A stretch of 38,724 nt of DNA, taken from a virus. The stretch lies in the IMG/VR virus record IMGVR_UViG_3300050132_000108, positions 1 to 38,724 of that record; one strand, given 5' to 3'. The translations under genes were made by a program, and so were the position numbers. A model generated the notes under the pieces. It worked only from the letters and a program-made list of their open reading frames with translations, was not told where the DNA came from and did not search any database. Shown piece after piece: positions 23,657 to 33,016 of this stretch; position 1 is the stretch's first letter; the number at the start of each line of letters is the position of its first letter.

Positions 23657-24316
23657 ATGGCAACATCTACCTTTAACTCACAGACAGGTTCAGGAGGCAC
23701 CACGATGGATGGTGAGATGGACAATGGATATGCCACCACATGGTCTGGTGTGCGTTCTACCGTACAAGGTGATGGTGTAGGCAGTCTCTGGAATCCAACG
23801 AATACTTATATCCGTATTCGTGCTCTACACAATGGTAGCGGATACTACGGTTGTCGTGGAGGAATGACGTTTGATACGTCTGCTCTGACATCGGGTGCAG
23901 TAATATCTTCTGCGGTTCTTAGTGTCTATGGAACATCTATAAACTTTGTAAGTAATGACTCAACTTCATTGGAAGTTGTATCATTTAACCCCGCAACCAA
24001 GGGAACATTTATAGACTCAGACTGGACTACTGCGGTATATACAGCTCTCGCAACAGGTATCAACTTTGCAAGCTTAAACCAAGCTGGATACAACGATTTC
24101 ACTTTGAATGCCACAGGTATCTCGAATATCAACAAAACAGGTATCTCATCGTTTATGGTCATGACGGGACTAGACCTCAATAATACTTCTCCTGGTTCTA
24201 TAACTCACGACAATGTTTTTCAATTCAACTCCGTAGATAATGGAACAAATGTTCCTAAACTCGTAGTTACGTACACAGTCCCTGTGATAAACGGAAATTT
24301 CTTAGCCTTCATGTAA
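23657..24316 (+). CDS. DNRLRE-like beta-sandwich appendage protein
   Basis: A 219-aa protein with the outline of DNRLRE/lectin-like domains: YIRIRALHNGSGYYGCRGGM, FDTSALTSGAVISSAVLSVY and the closing strand VPKLVVTYT. Such folds bind sugars or sit on cell surfaces. In the fibre block it could contact the host envelope. ATG 23657 avoids overlap with the fibre stop; a TTG at 23648 is possible. Confidence 0.55.
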   Translation: MATSTFNSQTGSGGTTMDGEMDNGYATTWSGVRSTVQGDGVGSLWNPTNTYIRIRALHNGSGYYGCRGGMTFDTSALTSGAVISSAVLSVYGTSINFVSNDSTSLEVVSFNPATKGTFIDSDWTTAVYTALATGINFASLNQAGYNDFTLNATGISNINKTGISSFMVMTGLDLNNTSPGSITHDNVFQFNSVDNGTNVPKLVVTYTVPVINGNFLAFM

Positions 24317-24373
24317 CTCCTAACACTACTTTCATGGATAAAAAGGTAGTATATCTAGATGATAATTGAAATT

Positions 24374-24724
24374 ATGGGTGAACAAGAATACTCAAAGAGA
24401 GAACTCGACGCTAAGTTCCAACACACTCACGAACATATGCAGGAAGGATTCAAAGATATCATCAAGAGCATTGAGAGTCTCCGTGTTGACCATTTGAATC
24501 CTATTTTAGTACAGACAAAACTCACCAATGGCCGTGTGAATGGCCTTGAAACTAGAGAATCAGAGCGTAGGGGAGCAGCTAAGTGGATAGTGATTATGGG
24601 TACATTTGTAGGTTCAATACTTGTTAGTTATCTCGCGTGGCTTGGGTTGCAGGTGGTAAGTATTCATTCAACTGTCCAGCAGGCTGTTACTGACGCTCTT
24701 ATTCCCTACGCTAATACTAAATAG
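24374..24724 (+). CDS. Coiled coil plus C-terminal TM protein, holin-like
   Basis: A 116-aa protein: charged helix (EYSKRELDAKFQHTHEHMQ), linker, then a TM helix (WIVIMGTFVGSILVSYLAWLG) and a short tail. The outline resembles XhlA-type or other small phage membrane proteins that help lysis or DNA entry. An ATG at 24359 is also possible. I prefer 24374 because a -10-like GATAAT (24361-24366) lies 7 nt upstream, as at other leaderless starts. Confidence 0.55.
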   Translation: MGEQEYSKRELDAKFQHTHEHMQEGFKDIIKSIESLRVDHLNPILVQTKLTNGRVNGLETRESERRGAAKWIVIMGTFVGSILVSYLAWLGLQVVSIHSTVQQAVTDALIPYANTK

Positions 24725-24726
24725 AT

Positions 24727-24888
24727 ATGGAACTCAATCTTAAAAAGCCTACGCTTTCGCTGCGAAAACCAACGCTCAATCTAACTAAGGCTCCTGCGGT
24801 AAGCCCCTTTAAAATAGAAAATGGTCAGGAGGTTCGTAAGAATCTTGCCACTAGCAAGAAGCAAGCCCTAGCAAGTAAGATGGTGTAA
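24727..24888 (+). CDS. Small basic hypothetical protein
   Basis: A 53-aa basic protein with an internal repeat, KKPTLSLRKPTLNLTKAP. It is unrecognised. Its stop shares one base with the next ATG (TAATG), a sign of a real coupled gene. It contains a perfect 13-bp palindrome. Confidence 0.5.
   Translation: MELNLKKPTLSLRKPTLNLTKAPAVSPFKIENGQEVRKNLATSKKQALASKMV
24755..24767. repeat. 13-bp palindrome TTTCGCTGCGAAA
   Basis: A perfect copy with central T, the same site read from the other strand. Confidence 0.6.
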
Positions 24889-27122
24889 TGTCATACAGAT
24901 TTGAGGGTGGAGATATCGTAATTGATGGGGTAGAGTCGGGTATCGCTGATACTCCTTTTGCTACAAACCTACAAACAGCCGTAGGTACGATACAGAGAAG
25001 TGGCCTCGGAGATATGAGGAACATGAACATCATCTCCATTCCTGGGGAAGCTTCAGTGAACTTCAAGAGTCAACCAATCCAACAGACTGCTATTTCAAGC
25101 GTAGCCTACACGGTAGACACTAACGGGCTTTTCACTTCCGCTGGAGCCGTTCCGAAGGTAGGAACACGTATAACCCTCAACACACTTACAGGAGGTACTT
25201 CCTCGCTTACGGGTATCAACATGGCAGGGAACAATGCAGCTATCCTTTCCATGGAAACGAACACTAACGCCAACGCTCGTGTCATTGCTTCAAACAACGG
25301 CCTTGCAGGAGTAAGTGCAATTGTAAACATCGGCTTTCTATCGAACCCTAGCAACGGAGACTGGATATTCCTCAACATAAACAACGCAAATGTAATCTTT
25401 AAGTTCGTATCAGTCATTGGAGCAACAGCAGGGAACGTGCTTATTGGAGCAAATACCGCAGCAACCATCGTCAACCTTTTAGGTCTTCTTAATGCACCAG
25501 GCACAACAAACGCTACACAGGTAGCCCTCTCAGCAGCAAACCAGACTATTGTTGGTTACTACACAAACACCTCAACAACGGTAAGCGTGGGTCTATTTTC
25601 AGGAGGTAAGTACACGGTAACAGCTACAACTGGGCAGACCTTTACGCTCACGACTAATGTACCTAACGCAGCAGGGCAAGCAGTAACTTATTTGACGGCA
25701 ATGGTAGTCCCCACAAGTGGTTCAGGAACCTTCTCAACGACAGGACAGCAGATGGCTCTCTTGACACAGATAGTGCCTAACTCCAGTAACACTGCGTATT
25801 ACGGCATAGATACCAACGGTGCTGTGTGGGTATATCCGCGTCTCTATTCAAGTACCTGGATGTACCTGGGGAACACGGTGACAGCGGCAAGCACTCCTGA
25901 TTTCAATACTGGTATAGCTGTGTGGAATAACTACATAATTGCCTTCTACGATGGGCCTTCTGGGTACCAGTCGTATACATGCTCTATAAGCCTCGTTACG
26001 CCCACCTGGACGGCGTTTAAGGCCCTTCTAGGGCGTGCTGTGCCTCATCGTACCTTCCAGGACATAAACGCTACTCTCTACTGGTGTGATGGAAGTTCTG
26101 TAGGCTCACTCATCCAACTCACGACCTTCGACCCCACAAGCTCCTCTACCTACGTGTGGACACAAGACGCGCTCCCTATATTACCTACCGGAGAAGTTCT
26201 CCAATGTATTGAACAGCTAGGCAACAACCTTCTTCTTGGAGGTTCGTACAACGCTATCTATTCTTGGAACAAGACTGCAAATGACGCAAACCCTATCTTC
26301 ATCCCAGAGAACAACGTACATAGAATGGTGACGGTGAACTCAAACACGTACTTCTTTGCAGGGAACCGTGGCCGTATTTATGTAACGAACGGTGCAAACG
26401 CACAGCTCTACAAGAAGGTTCCTGACCACCTATCAAACACCATAGAGCCTACCTTCCTGTGGGGAGGCGCAACGTACAACAAAAACCAGCTTTATTTCTC
26501 CGTGTCAGCCTTTACCAGTAACGTAAGTACTGAAACCGCTATTCCTAACTATGGAGGTATTTGGGCAATAGATACGAACACTGACGCTATGCGTCTTACT
26601 AATAAACTCTCGTATGATACCTACGGAGGCTACACCGCTGAAATGTGTGGAATGATAGCAAATACAACCTCTACCAGCGGGCTTAACGTGCAGAACTTCG
26701 GTCTCGTATGCGGCTGGGAGGATTCTACAGAGACAGCTTCCCCTACCTACGGCTCTGACGTTCTTCCGGTCAATTCGTTCACTGCAATAGCAAATACTCC
26801 CTACACCAACTACGAGTCATACATCGACTCCGACATGATTCCTGTGGGTACCTACTTGAATCCTACGACTGACGCAAACGTAGAGTTCAAACTTACTGTC
26901 CCTATGGTTGCGGGAGAAGGAGTAAAACTTGCATACCGCCAAGACCTATCACAGAGTTTTACTGATATAACCAACGGGGAGTTCACTACTGCAGGTACGT
27001 TCTCAGGAGTAACCAAGGTAAACTTCCAAAAGTCCCAGTGGCTTCAGATTCGCTGTTACACTAAGTCAACAGCAACGACACCATCATTTACAAGACTCAA
27101 GGAACTAAGAATACGTCAATAA
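24888..27122 (+). CDS. Tail nozzle / tubular-protein-B-like
   Basis: A 744-aa protein with the outline of podovirus nozzle proteins (T7 gp12-like): a beta propeller at about residues 290-560 (YYGIDTNGAVWVYPRL, TLYWCDGSSVGSLIQL, NNLLLGGSYNAIYSW, YFFAGNRGRIYVTN) and a C-terminal sandwich (VEFKLTVPMVAGEGVKL...KELRIRQ). Residues 80-280 are a long Ala/Thr insertion not needed in relatives. It would close the tail and let DNA through. Confidence 0.65.
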   Translation: MSYRFEGGDIVIDGVESGIADTPFATNLQTAVGTIQRSGLGDMRNMNIISIPGEASVNFKSQPIQQTAISSVAYTVDTNGLFTSAGAVPKVGTRITLNTLTGGTSSLTGINMAGNNAAILSMETNTNANARVIASNNGLAGVSAIVNIGFLSNPSNGDWIFLNINNANVIFKFVSVIGATAGNVLIGANTAATIVNLLGLLNAPGTTNATQVALSAANQTIVGYYTNTSTTVSVGLFSGGKYTVTATTGQTFTLTTNVPNAAGQAVTYLTAMVVPTSGSGTFSTTGQQMALLTQIVPNSSNTAYYGIDTNGAVWVYPRLYSSTWMYLGNTVTAASTPDFNTGIAVWNNYIIAFYDGPSGYQSYTCSISLVTPTWTAFKALLGRAVPHRTFQDINATLYWCDGSSVGSLIQLTTFDPTSSSTYVWTQDALPILPTGEVLQCIEQLGNNLLLGGSYNAIYSWNKTANDANPIFIPENNVHRMVTVNSNTYFFAGNRGRIYVTNGANAQLYKKVPDHLSNTIEPTFLWGGATYNKNQLYFSVSAFTSNVSTETAIPNYGGIWAIDTNTDAMRLTNKLSYDTYGGYTAEMCGMIANTTSTSGLNVQNFGLVCGWEDSTETASPTYGSDVLPVNSFTAIANTPYTNYESYIDSDMIPVGTYLNPTTDANVEFKLTVPMVAGEGVKLAYRQDLSQSFTDITNGEFTTAGTFSGVTKVNFQKSQWLQIRCYTKSTATTPSFTRLKELRIRQ

Positions 27123-27125
27123 CCT

Positions 27126-27815
27126 ATGGACAATCCACTCTCAAAAATCAGCGGGCTCATTCCCATCATCGAAAAGATAGCAGCTGATAAGGCTACGGAG
27201 ATGTTTAATAAACTCTCGAATCAAGCGCAATATACGGTGCCACAGGTACCAGACCACCACCATAATAATAGTGATTCAAGTATTCTGGGAGGAGAAGCAG
27301 TAGACCAATTTCAAATACTTCCTGCGATTACAGGAGGAGTGGCCAATTCCTTGGTACTTAATCGTCAAACCATAAACTCGGCTGTCGTTACAGGTTTAAG
27401 TACCACAATCTACGAAGCCCCTTTTCCTGTCATATATGGTTCGGGAACAACAACAGCGATTACTATGACTGGCACACCAGGAATTAGTGCAGTTTCAGCT
27501 ACCCTCACAGGTGCATGGGGAGGGGCAAGCGGTAGTTTTGCTACACAGTTTGCAAGCGGAGAAGTACGTAATGTCACCTATTCAAATGGTTCAACAGCTC
27601 TCTCATGGACTCCTGGACTACTTATAAGTTCTGGCAGTACTGGAGCAACTCTTACCGGAGGAGCGCGATTTAATGGAGGAGATGCTCCATACGGAACAAT
27701 AATAATCTTCAGAAATGATGACAATGGTGTTCATCAGATTTGGTTCAAAAGCCAAGTCGGCGCAGTGAATGCTACATGGTTCGGAATAGATGCAGTAGCA
27801 GGTAGCCTCTACTAG
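27126..27815 (+). CDS. Tail appendage protein with His cluster
   Basis: A 229-aa protein: N-terminal helix (LIPIIEKIAADKATEMFNKL), then PDHHHNNSDS, a His-rich linker often seen before fibre beta modules, then Ser/Gly beta sheet (TLTGAWGGASGSFATQF) and a C-terminal NDDNGVHQIWFK section. It is likely a short fibre or baseplate part. It lies between nozzle and adaptor genes. Confidence 0.55.
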   Translation: MDNPLSKISGLIPIIEKIAADKATEMFNKLSNQAQYTVPQVPDHHHNNSDSSILGGEAVDQFQILPAITGGVANSLVLNRQTINSAVVTGLSTTIYEAPFPVIYGSGTTTAITMTGTPGISAVSATLTGAWGGASGSFATQFASGEVRNVTYSNGSTALSWTPGLLISSGSTGATLTGGARFNGGDAPYGTIIIFRNDDNGVHQIWFKSQVGAVNATWFGIDAVAGSLY

Positions 27816-27829
27816 CTACCACTACCGAA

Positions 27830-27842
27830 TTTCGCAGAGAAA
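27830..27842. repeat. 13-bp motif copy TTTCGCAGAGAAA (intergenic)
   Basis: Intergenic, 15 bp before the adaptor ATG. It is followed by ATCTAA, as is the copy at 34688. Confidence 0.55.
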
Positions 27843-27857
27843 TCTAAGATATACGCA

Positions 27858-28754
27858 ATGCGCACCACGACGAGCTATACATCAGATTTCACGAACTTGT
27901 CAAACAATACAAGTACGGATAACTCCACGCTTGGTCTTAAACTCGTAAATGATGCTATACGTTACCTCGTAGGAGTGTTCTTCTTCAACGAACGCACCTA
28001 CACTGACGTAACGGTAGCAGGGCAGCAGGGCTACACCCTCCCGTACAATATCAAGCAGATGATTAACGTAACCGTACAAATCGGTGGTGTACTCTATCAG
28101 CCTCGTGAAGTAGCTACCCGCCAGCAGTTTGACGCACTGAATGTCATTGCTTTCTCAAACGACTACCCGCAGTACTACTACATCTACAACAACCAACTTC
28201 TCCTCTGGCCGACTCCTGCAAGCTCTGCCAACACAATCACGGAACACTTCAAGATTCGTCTCCGTGACCTTTCAGCAGCAGACGTAACAACAGGTACAGT
28301 ATCTGTAACAACCAACACCCCTACCATGACAGGCTCTGGTACTTCGTGGACTACCAACATGGCTGATAGGTGGATACAGATACCACTCACAACTTCCAAT
28401 ACGACCTCAGGAGACGACCAATGGTATCAGATACTTTCTGTACAAAGCGCAACATATCTCACCCTTAAGAATAGCTACCAGGGCGGTACGGTAACAGGAG
28501 GTACTTACACCATCGGTGAGAGCCCTATTCTTCCCGAGGACTACCAAGACCTACCACTCTACCGCGCACTCTATGTCTATTACACTGCAATCAACCCAAG
28601 CGCAGAACGAGCTAAGTACTTCAAAGCTCTCTACGACGAAGGATACCTACGACTTGAAGCAGAGTTCGGTTCAAAGACTTCTGGTGTGGGACTTCTTACT
28701 GAGGAACTACCAGTGTGGAATCCAAACTTGTTCCAGAACAACGTCGGAATGTAA
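27858..28754 (+). CDS. Head-tail adaptor (gp11-like)
   Basis: A 298-aa protein. It opens with a helix (LGLKLVNDAIRYLVGVF), then YTLPYNIKQMINVTVQIGG, PQYYYIYNNQLLLWPTP and PILPEDYQDLPLYRALYVYY, a pattern shared by podovirus adaptor/tubular A proteins that seat on the portal. Its distance from the portal gene is unusual. A weak -10 (TAAGAT, 27845-27850) lies 7 nt before the ATG. Confidence 0.7.
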   Translation: MRTTTSYTSDFTNLSNNTSTDNSTLGLKLVNDAIRYLVGVFFFNERTYTDVTVAGQQGYTLPYNIKQMINVTVQIGGVLYQPREVATRQQFDALNVIAFSNDYPQYYYIYNNQLLLWPTPASSANTITEHFKIRLRDLSAADVTTGTVSVTTNTPTMTGSGTSWTTNMADRWIQIPLTTSNTTSGDDQWYQILSVQSATYLTLKNSYQGGTVTGGTYTIGESPILPEDYQDLPLYRALYVYYTAINPSAERAKYFKALYDEGYLRLEAEFGSKTSGVGLLTEELPVWNPNLFQNNVGM

Positions 28755-28755
28755 A

Positions 28756-29247
28756 CTACTTATGAACTCTATTCTTCTTACGAAATGCAACATAATGTTT
28801 CTGACACATGCCCCGACTGACGGCTCTTGCACCACATATGCAAGAAAGATATATAGTCTGATGGTGTTTAGAATGCTCACTTTGGCTAAGAACTTCCAAG
28901 TTTTCTGGTCTGTTATCCAACTTGTCCTCGTTGATATGATGGGCTATTTCTACACCTCTTCCCATTTTCAATGGACGACCAATCTTCTCCATGAGAACTT
29001 TACGATGCTCAGCAACATAACCGTTCTTGTTCGCAAGTGGATGGCTTGGCTCAAGAATATATCGGTATCCATTCCTATAAAATTCGCCACCCTTCCAATG
29101 CTTACTGGCATTACCGGAAACAAACTGTTTTTGCCATTCTCGACGACACTCTATAGAACAAGTCTTTCCTCTTCCTTGATTAAGTTTCCAAGTCATTACT
29201 TCAAAAGAAGTATCACAAACCTTACAAATTACTTTGGAGTATCTCAT
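28756..29247 (-). CDS. HNH homing endonuclease, antisense
   Basis: A 163-aa protein on the opposite strand to its neighbours. Residues 8-36 form a zinc ribbon (CKVCDTSF...CSIEC), 50-70 hold the WKGGEFYRNGYRYIL motif, 78-130 the HNH core (YVAEHRKVLMEKIGRPL, EIAHHINEDKLDNRPENLEV). A further CxC/CxxxH cluster ends it (CICGARAVSRGMCQKH). It has its own strong promoter, so it is an autonomous insert between the adaptor and internal-protein genes. Confidence 0.9.
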   Translation of the reverse strand: MRYSKVICKVCDTSFEVMTWKLNQGRGKTCSIECRREWQKQFVSGNASKHWKGGEFYRNGYRYILEPSHPLANKNGYVAEHRKVLMEKIGRPLKMGRGVEIAHHINEDKLDNRPENLEVLSQSEHSKHHQTIYLSCICGARAVSRGMCQKHYVAFRKKNRVHK

Positions 29248-29255
29248 ATCCCAAT

Positions 29256-29284
29256 ATTGTACTCGGGTATATATACTTTTGCAA
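29256..29284 (-). promoter_or_regulatory. Promoter of antisense HNH gene
   Basis: Minus strand: -35 TTGCAA (29284-29279), 17-bp spacer, -10 TACAAT (29261-29256), then 8 nt to the ATG at 29247. The mRNA would have a leader of 0-2 nt. Confidence 0.7.
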
Positions 29285-29296
29285 TAACAAGCTAAT

Positions 29297-30883
29297 ATGG
29301 CGAATCCCTACAGCACACTCGGTACTAATCCTTATAACTCGCTTCCTGCGAGTCCGTATAACGCTACACAGACCTCTACGCCCCCTGTACCAGCCTCTAT
29401 GGGCACTAGAGCTGTATCGCCCACTACAACCGTTACAAAGCCTCCTACGACCCTTCCAAAGGCTCAGGCGGTCACTCCACCAGCAAGTGCGGGGACATAC
29501 AAAGGTGTGAATATAACTCATGGCTCAGATGCAGATGTTGCTGCTCAAATCGCTAAGATAAATGCTAATCAGCCAGATCAGGCTCCTGCACAGACACCCT
29601 CATACCCAGGACTTATTGGTGCTCAAATACAAGCTAAAGACCAAGCTGCGGCTCCCGCAGCTCCGCCAGCACCTCCTACCTATTCAGGTCTTATCGGAAG
29701 TGCCGCAGGACAAGCAGGGAACGTACAGACCCAGGCAGGGAACGTAAACAACACCGCTACTCAAATCGGAGCTAATGGTCAAATGTCTCCTCAGGAACTT
29801 GCTAAGATTCAGCTTCTTGGAGGTCTCACAGAATCCCAGGCACAGGACAGCGCAAACATTGAAACTCACCCAGGTGTAGGAGGTTTTGCTATGGGTAGGG
29901 ATGCTATCAACCTTGCCAACCATGAGGCTATTCGCTCTTCTCTTGGTCAGCAGATTCAAGGCTATGCTGCTTCACGCACAGCTAATGCTAATGCTCTCAA
30001 TCAACAGGCTACGCAGCAAAATAATGCAGGTACTCTCATGGGCAATGCAGGTAATCTCTATCAGAATGCTGCTACGTCTGCGGCTCCTAGTACTGCGACA
30101 CCAGGCCAGGCAGTCTTTAATCCTCTTACAGGCACTTATTCGAGTGCTTCTTCGGGTGGTGGAACCCCTACTACAGCTCCTTCAGGTATCGACCAGAACT
30201 CATGGAATCAGTACATACAGGCATATGCAAGTGGAAATATCGCTTCCATTCCAAGTGCAATAACAGGCAACGCAAATCTCGCTGGACAACTCCAGGCAGC
30301 TGTTCAAGCCCAGAATCCTAATTACGACTATGCTACTGCTACAGGAGCAGCGGGGGCACGTAACTCTAATGCTGGTCTAGCGGGGACAACCTCACCAGAG
30401 GCATACAAAGCTATCTACACAAAAGCTCTTTCTGATTACGCTGATTTGCAACAGAGTATTCAAAATGTGGATGGTTTTGGTACATTGCTCACAAGCAACA
30501 TGTCAGCTGGTGGTATCAATCCTACCGATGTTAAGTATGCTAACCAGACACTCGCACAGATTCGTGGGCAACTTTCTAGTTCAGCTCAGGGTCAATACGA
30601 TAGTACACTGGCTGCTCTACGTTCAAAGATTTCAGGAATGCTCGCAGTGGGAGGAAGCGAGACACCAACAGCAATAACCGCAGATGCACAAAAGATTCTT
30701 GATGGTTCGCTGCCGCTTAGTTCATTGAATGCTGTACTTAGTCGTATCCAGACGGAAGGAAACACATTACTTACGAATCAAGGAACCAAAGTAAACGCTG
30801 CAAAGACAGGCACTCTTGGCGGTAACGGAGGTGGAGGCGGCTCAACAGCACCGATAACATGGAACAGTATAATCAGCCACTAA
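29297..30883 (+). CDS. Internal virion / ejection protein candidate
   Basis: A 528-aa Ala/Gln/Pro/Gly-rich protein. It has a disordered N-terminus (residues 1-150, many P and T), then helical segments (QAQDSANIETHPG, HEAIRSSLGQQIQGYAASR) and a Gly-rich end. Such composition and its position before the 661-aa ejection protein fit podovirus internal proteins. No enzyme motif is seen. Confidence 0.5.
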   Translation: MANPYSTLGTNPYNSLPASPYNATQTSTPPVPASMGTRAVSPTTTVTKPPTTLPKAQAVTPPASAGTYKGVNITHGSDADVAAQIAKINANQPDQAPAQTPSYPGLIGAQIQAKDQAAAPAAPPAPPTYSGLIGSAAGQAGNVQTQAGNVNNTATQIGANGQMSPQELAKIQLLGGLTESQAQDSANIETHPGVGGFAMGRDAINLANHEAIRSSLGQQIQGYAASRTANANALNQQATQQNNAGTLMGNAGNLYQNAATSAAPSTATPGQAVFNPLTGTYSSASSGGGTPTTAPSGIDQNSWNQYIQAYASGNIASIPSAITGNANLAGQLQAAVQAQNPNYDYATATGAAGARNSNAGLAGTTSPEAYKAIYTKALSDYADLQQSIQNVDGFGTLLTSNMSAGGINPTDVKYANQTLAQIRGQLSSSAQGQYDSTLAALRSKISGMLAVGGSETPTAITADAQKILDGSLPLSSLNAVLSRIQTEGNTLLTNQGTKVNAAKTGTLGGNGGGGGSTAPITWNSIISH

Positions 30884-30884
30884 T

Positions 30885-32870
30885 ATGGCAGCACTAACGC
30901 TTTCAAATGGAACGCAGGTAGACCCCGCAACTCTAGATAATACTCCACCTGACGCAGGAGTATTCAAGGTAATGCAGACAATTAAGAAGCTTGAAGGAGG
31001 AGATTATAATAATCGGTCTGGTGACTCCGGTTCTTCAGCGGGAGCTTTTCAGTGGAATAATGACAATAAACCTCTAAAGCCAGGTGAGCTTCCTAGCCAC
31101 TGGAAGAATGCGGCAGCCCAGTACCTGAAAGACCCGAATGCTCCTATGACTCCTGAGAATCAGAACTTCGTAGCTTACCAACAGATGAAAGCCTACAAAG
31201 ACCAAGGCAAGAGTCCTGAGGAAATAGACGCATTATGGAACGGAGCCAGTAAAGACGCTTCTGGTAAATACGTACATAACTCTGCTGAACGGGCTCAAAA
31301 GTTCCGTGATGCAATCATGGGAGGCCAATCAGACCCACAAAGCAATCAAAGCGGATATGTAGACCCAACCAAACCACAACAGCCAGATACTAATACAGGC
31401 TATGGATACGTTACTCCGCCGCCTACACCACCACCTGCTGCACCCGCAGATATAGCACAACCAGAACCTGATAGGGGCATACTTGGTAATCTCGCGCATG
31501 GTGTGAGTAGTGGCCTTTCAACTCTTGAGAAGCCATTTCTTGGTATTGCTGCGCTTCCTCTACAAGCTGGAGTGGCAGGATACAACGCCCTCACAGGTAG
31601 TCATGTAGCCGACCCATTTGCTAATGGAGTTCCTGCCGGACTACCAGGAGCACCCACAAACACAGATGTGACTCCTCTTTCTCTAGAGAAAAAAGCTGGA
31701 GATATTGCACAAGTAGGTAGTTATATGGTTCCAGGTGCAGAAGGTCTAGGAGCTGTCGCTGGTGGTGTTGGCACAGGCATTTTACAAGGAGCAGGTTCTG
31801 CCATGTCTGAAGGCAAAGGACTTGCTGATGTCGGTGCACAAGCAGGGCTTGGTGCGCTCACAGGTGGTGCTCTTGTTGGAGGTTCTAAACTTCTTGGTGC
31901 AGGACTCCGTGGTGCTGGTGACGCACTATCGGGAGCAGGTATGAGCAAAGCCGTACAAGGCATAAAAGACGCATATACCTCAGCTCTCAATCTTACCGCA
32001 GCAGAACGTGGATTTGAGAATCGTAGTGGCAAAGATATAGCTCAAGTCCTTATGGATAATAAGGTGTCTCTTTCTCGCAACAGCGACGGCACATTAAATA
32101 CAACTGAGGCGATACCTAAACTACGTGCGGTACTAGACCCTCTCAATCAAGAGGCTGACCAGCTATTGAATCACCCACAGGGTATCGTAGGGAATGTCTC
32201 GCTCAATGACGTAGCTAAGAATGTCTTTTCAAAGATAGATGGTATGTCTATTCCTGAAGCTGACAAAGCTGGTGCAAAGAAACTGGCAATGTCATACATC
32301 AAAGCAGAAGCTAAGAATGGAACAGAACTCACTCCAGCACAGGCAGATAAGATTAAACAGAACTTCTGGGGAGCCACGTTCGATAGGAACCGCACGTCAC
32401 TTCAAAACGACATACCTTATCTTATTGGTAAGGAGATGCAATCTCAGACTGAGAAAGCTGTAGCTGGTACTGATACTGAAACAAGTCTTCACGAACTCAA
32501 CGCAAAACGAGGCGGCCTTATAGACGCTATTAAGCGACTAGGAAAACTAGACGGGGTACGAAAAGTAAAAGGAGGAACTATGGGAAAGCTTACAGGAGGT
32601 CTTGTAGGTTCTGTTGCAGGAGCTGCTTCTGGTATGGGTACACTAGGTGCGCTAGCAGGAGACTACTTCGGTGGCAAAGCTGCTGATTTCTTGAACAACC
32701 CTGCTACTAAGATAGGGACTGCTCAGGCTAAGGCCAAAGTAATGGGGACTCTACCAAAACTCGCCGGAGGAGCGGGACGGCAAGTCGGCAAAGGGGTCAG
32801 TGCTGTCGGGCGCGGAGTAAGTAAGGGAGCGAGGGCGGTAGGGCTTGCTGGGAACGTCGCCTCCCAGTGA
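30885..32870 (+). CDS. Ejection protein with lysozyme-like N-terminus
   Basis: A 661-aa protein. Residues 25-140 look like a lytic transglycosylase/lysozyme domain (IKKLEGGDYNNRSGDSGSSA with likely catalytic E37, GAFQWNN). A Pro-rich linker (about 175-200) follows, then long Gly/Ala hydrophobic stretches at 280-350 and 560-600 (GALTGGALVGGSKLLGAGL; GGLVGSVAGAASGMGTLGAL) that could span a membrane. It would open the cell wall and form a DNA channel on infection. Confidence 0.65.
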   Translation: MAALTLSNGTQVDPATLDNTPPDAGVFKVMQTIKKLEGGDYNNRSGDSGSSAGAFQWNNDNKPLKPGELPSHWKNAAAQYLKDPNAPMTPENQNFVAYQQMKAYKDQGKSPEEIDALWNGASKDASGKYVHNSAERAQKFRDAIMGGQSDPQSNQSGYVDPTKPQQPDTNTGYGYVTPPPTPPPAAPADIAQPEPDRGILGNLAHGVSSGLSTLEKPFLGIAALPLQAGVAGYNALTGSHVADPFANGVPAGLPGAPTNTDVTPLSLEKKAGDIAQVGSYMVPGAEGLGAVAGGVGTGILQGAGSAMSEGKGLADVGAQAGLGALTGGALVGGSKLLGAGLRGAGDALSGAGMSKAVQGIKDAYTSALNLTAAERGFENRSGKDIAQVLMDNKVSLSRNSDGTLNTTEAIPKLRAVLDPLNQEADQLLNHPQGIVGNVSLNDVAKNVFSKIDGMSIPEADKAGAKKLAMSYIKAEAKNGTELTPAQADKIKQNFWGATFDRNRTSLQNDIPYLIGKEMQSQTEKAVAGTDTETSLHELNAKRGGLIDAIKRLGKLDGVRKVKGGTMGKLTGGLVGSVAGAASGMGTLGALAGDYFGGKAADFLNNPATKIGTAQAKAKVMGTLPKLAGGAGRQVGKGVSAVGRGVSKGARAVGLAGNVASQ

Positions 32871-32930
32871 TTTAAGCCACGCAAAGAAATAGATAAGTCC
32901 TATAAGGGGAATAAGTCCGAGTAGTATCAT
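32751..32930 (-). CDS. Possible antisense membrane peptide
   Basis: ATG at 32930 opens 59 codons on the minus strand: a TM helix (MILLGLIPLIGLIYFFAWLK) then a basic/Ser-rich soluble tail. The TM part lies in an otherwise empty gap, but the last 120 bp run antisense to the ejection protein gene, where the tail may be a shadow. An AGGG lies 8 nt before the ATG. No clear promoter is seen. Confidence 0.4.
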   Translation of the reverse strand: MILLGLIPLIGLIYFFAWLKSLGGDVPSKPYRPRSLTYSAPDSTDPFADLPSRSSGEFW

Positions 32931-32957
32931 ACCGGCACCCTATCACAATCCCCAGTG

Positions 32958-33011
32958 TTGACAACACGTTATCCCCTGTTTTATGAAGATTTGACAAGGT
33001 GCTACTATACG
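32958..33011 (+). promoter_or_regulatory. Promoter region of HTH/lysis unit
   Basis: TTGACA (32958-32963) with an 18-bp spacer to TATGAA (32982-32987) gives one promoter with a leader of about 20 nt. A second candidate -10, TATACG (33006-33011), ends 5 nt before the ATG at 33017 and has TTATCCCCT (32969-32977), a DnaA-box variant, 28 bp upstream. The choice between them is open. Confidence 0.45.
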
Positions 33012-33016
33012 TGTTG

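Noticed and set aside
28516-29295. Long plus-strand ORF opposite the antisense HNH
   Set aside because: It is the shadow of a clear HNH endonuclease and the end of the adaptor gene, with no recognisable domain.
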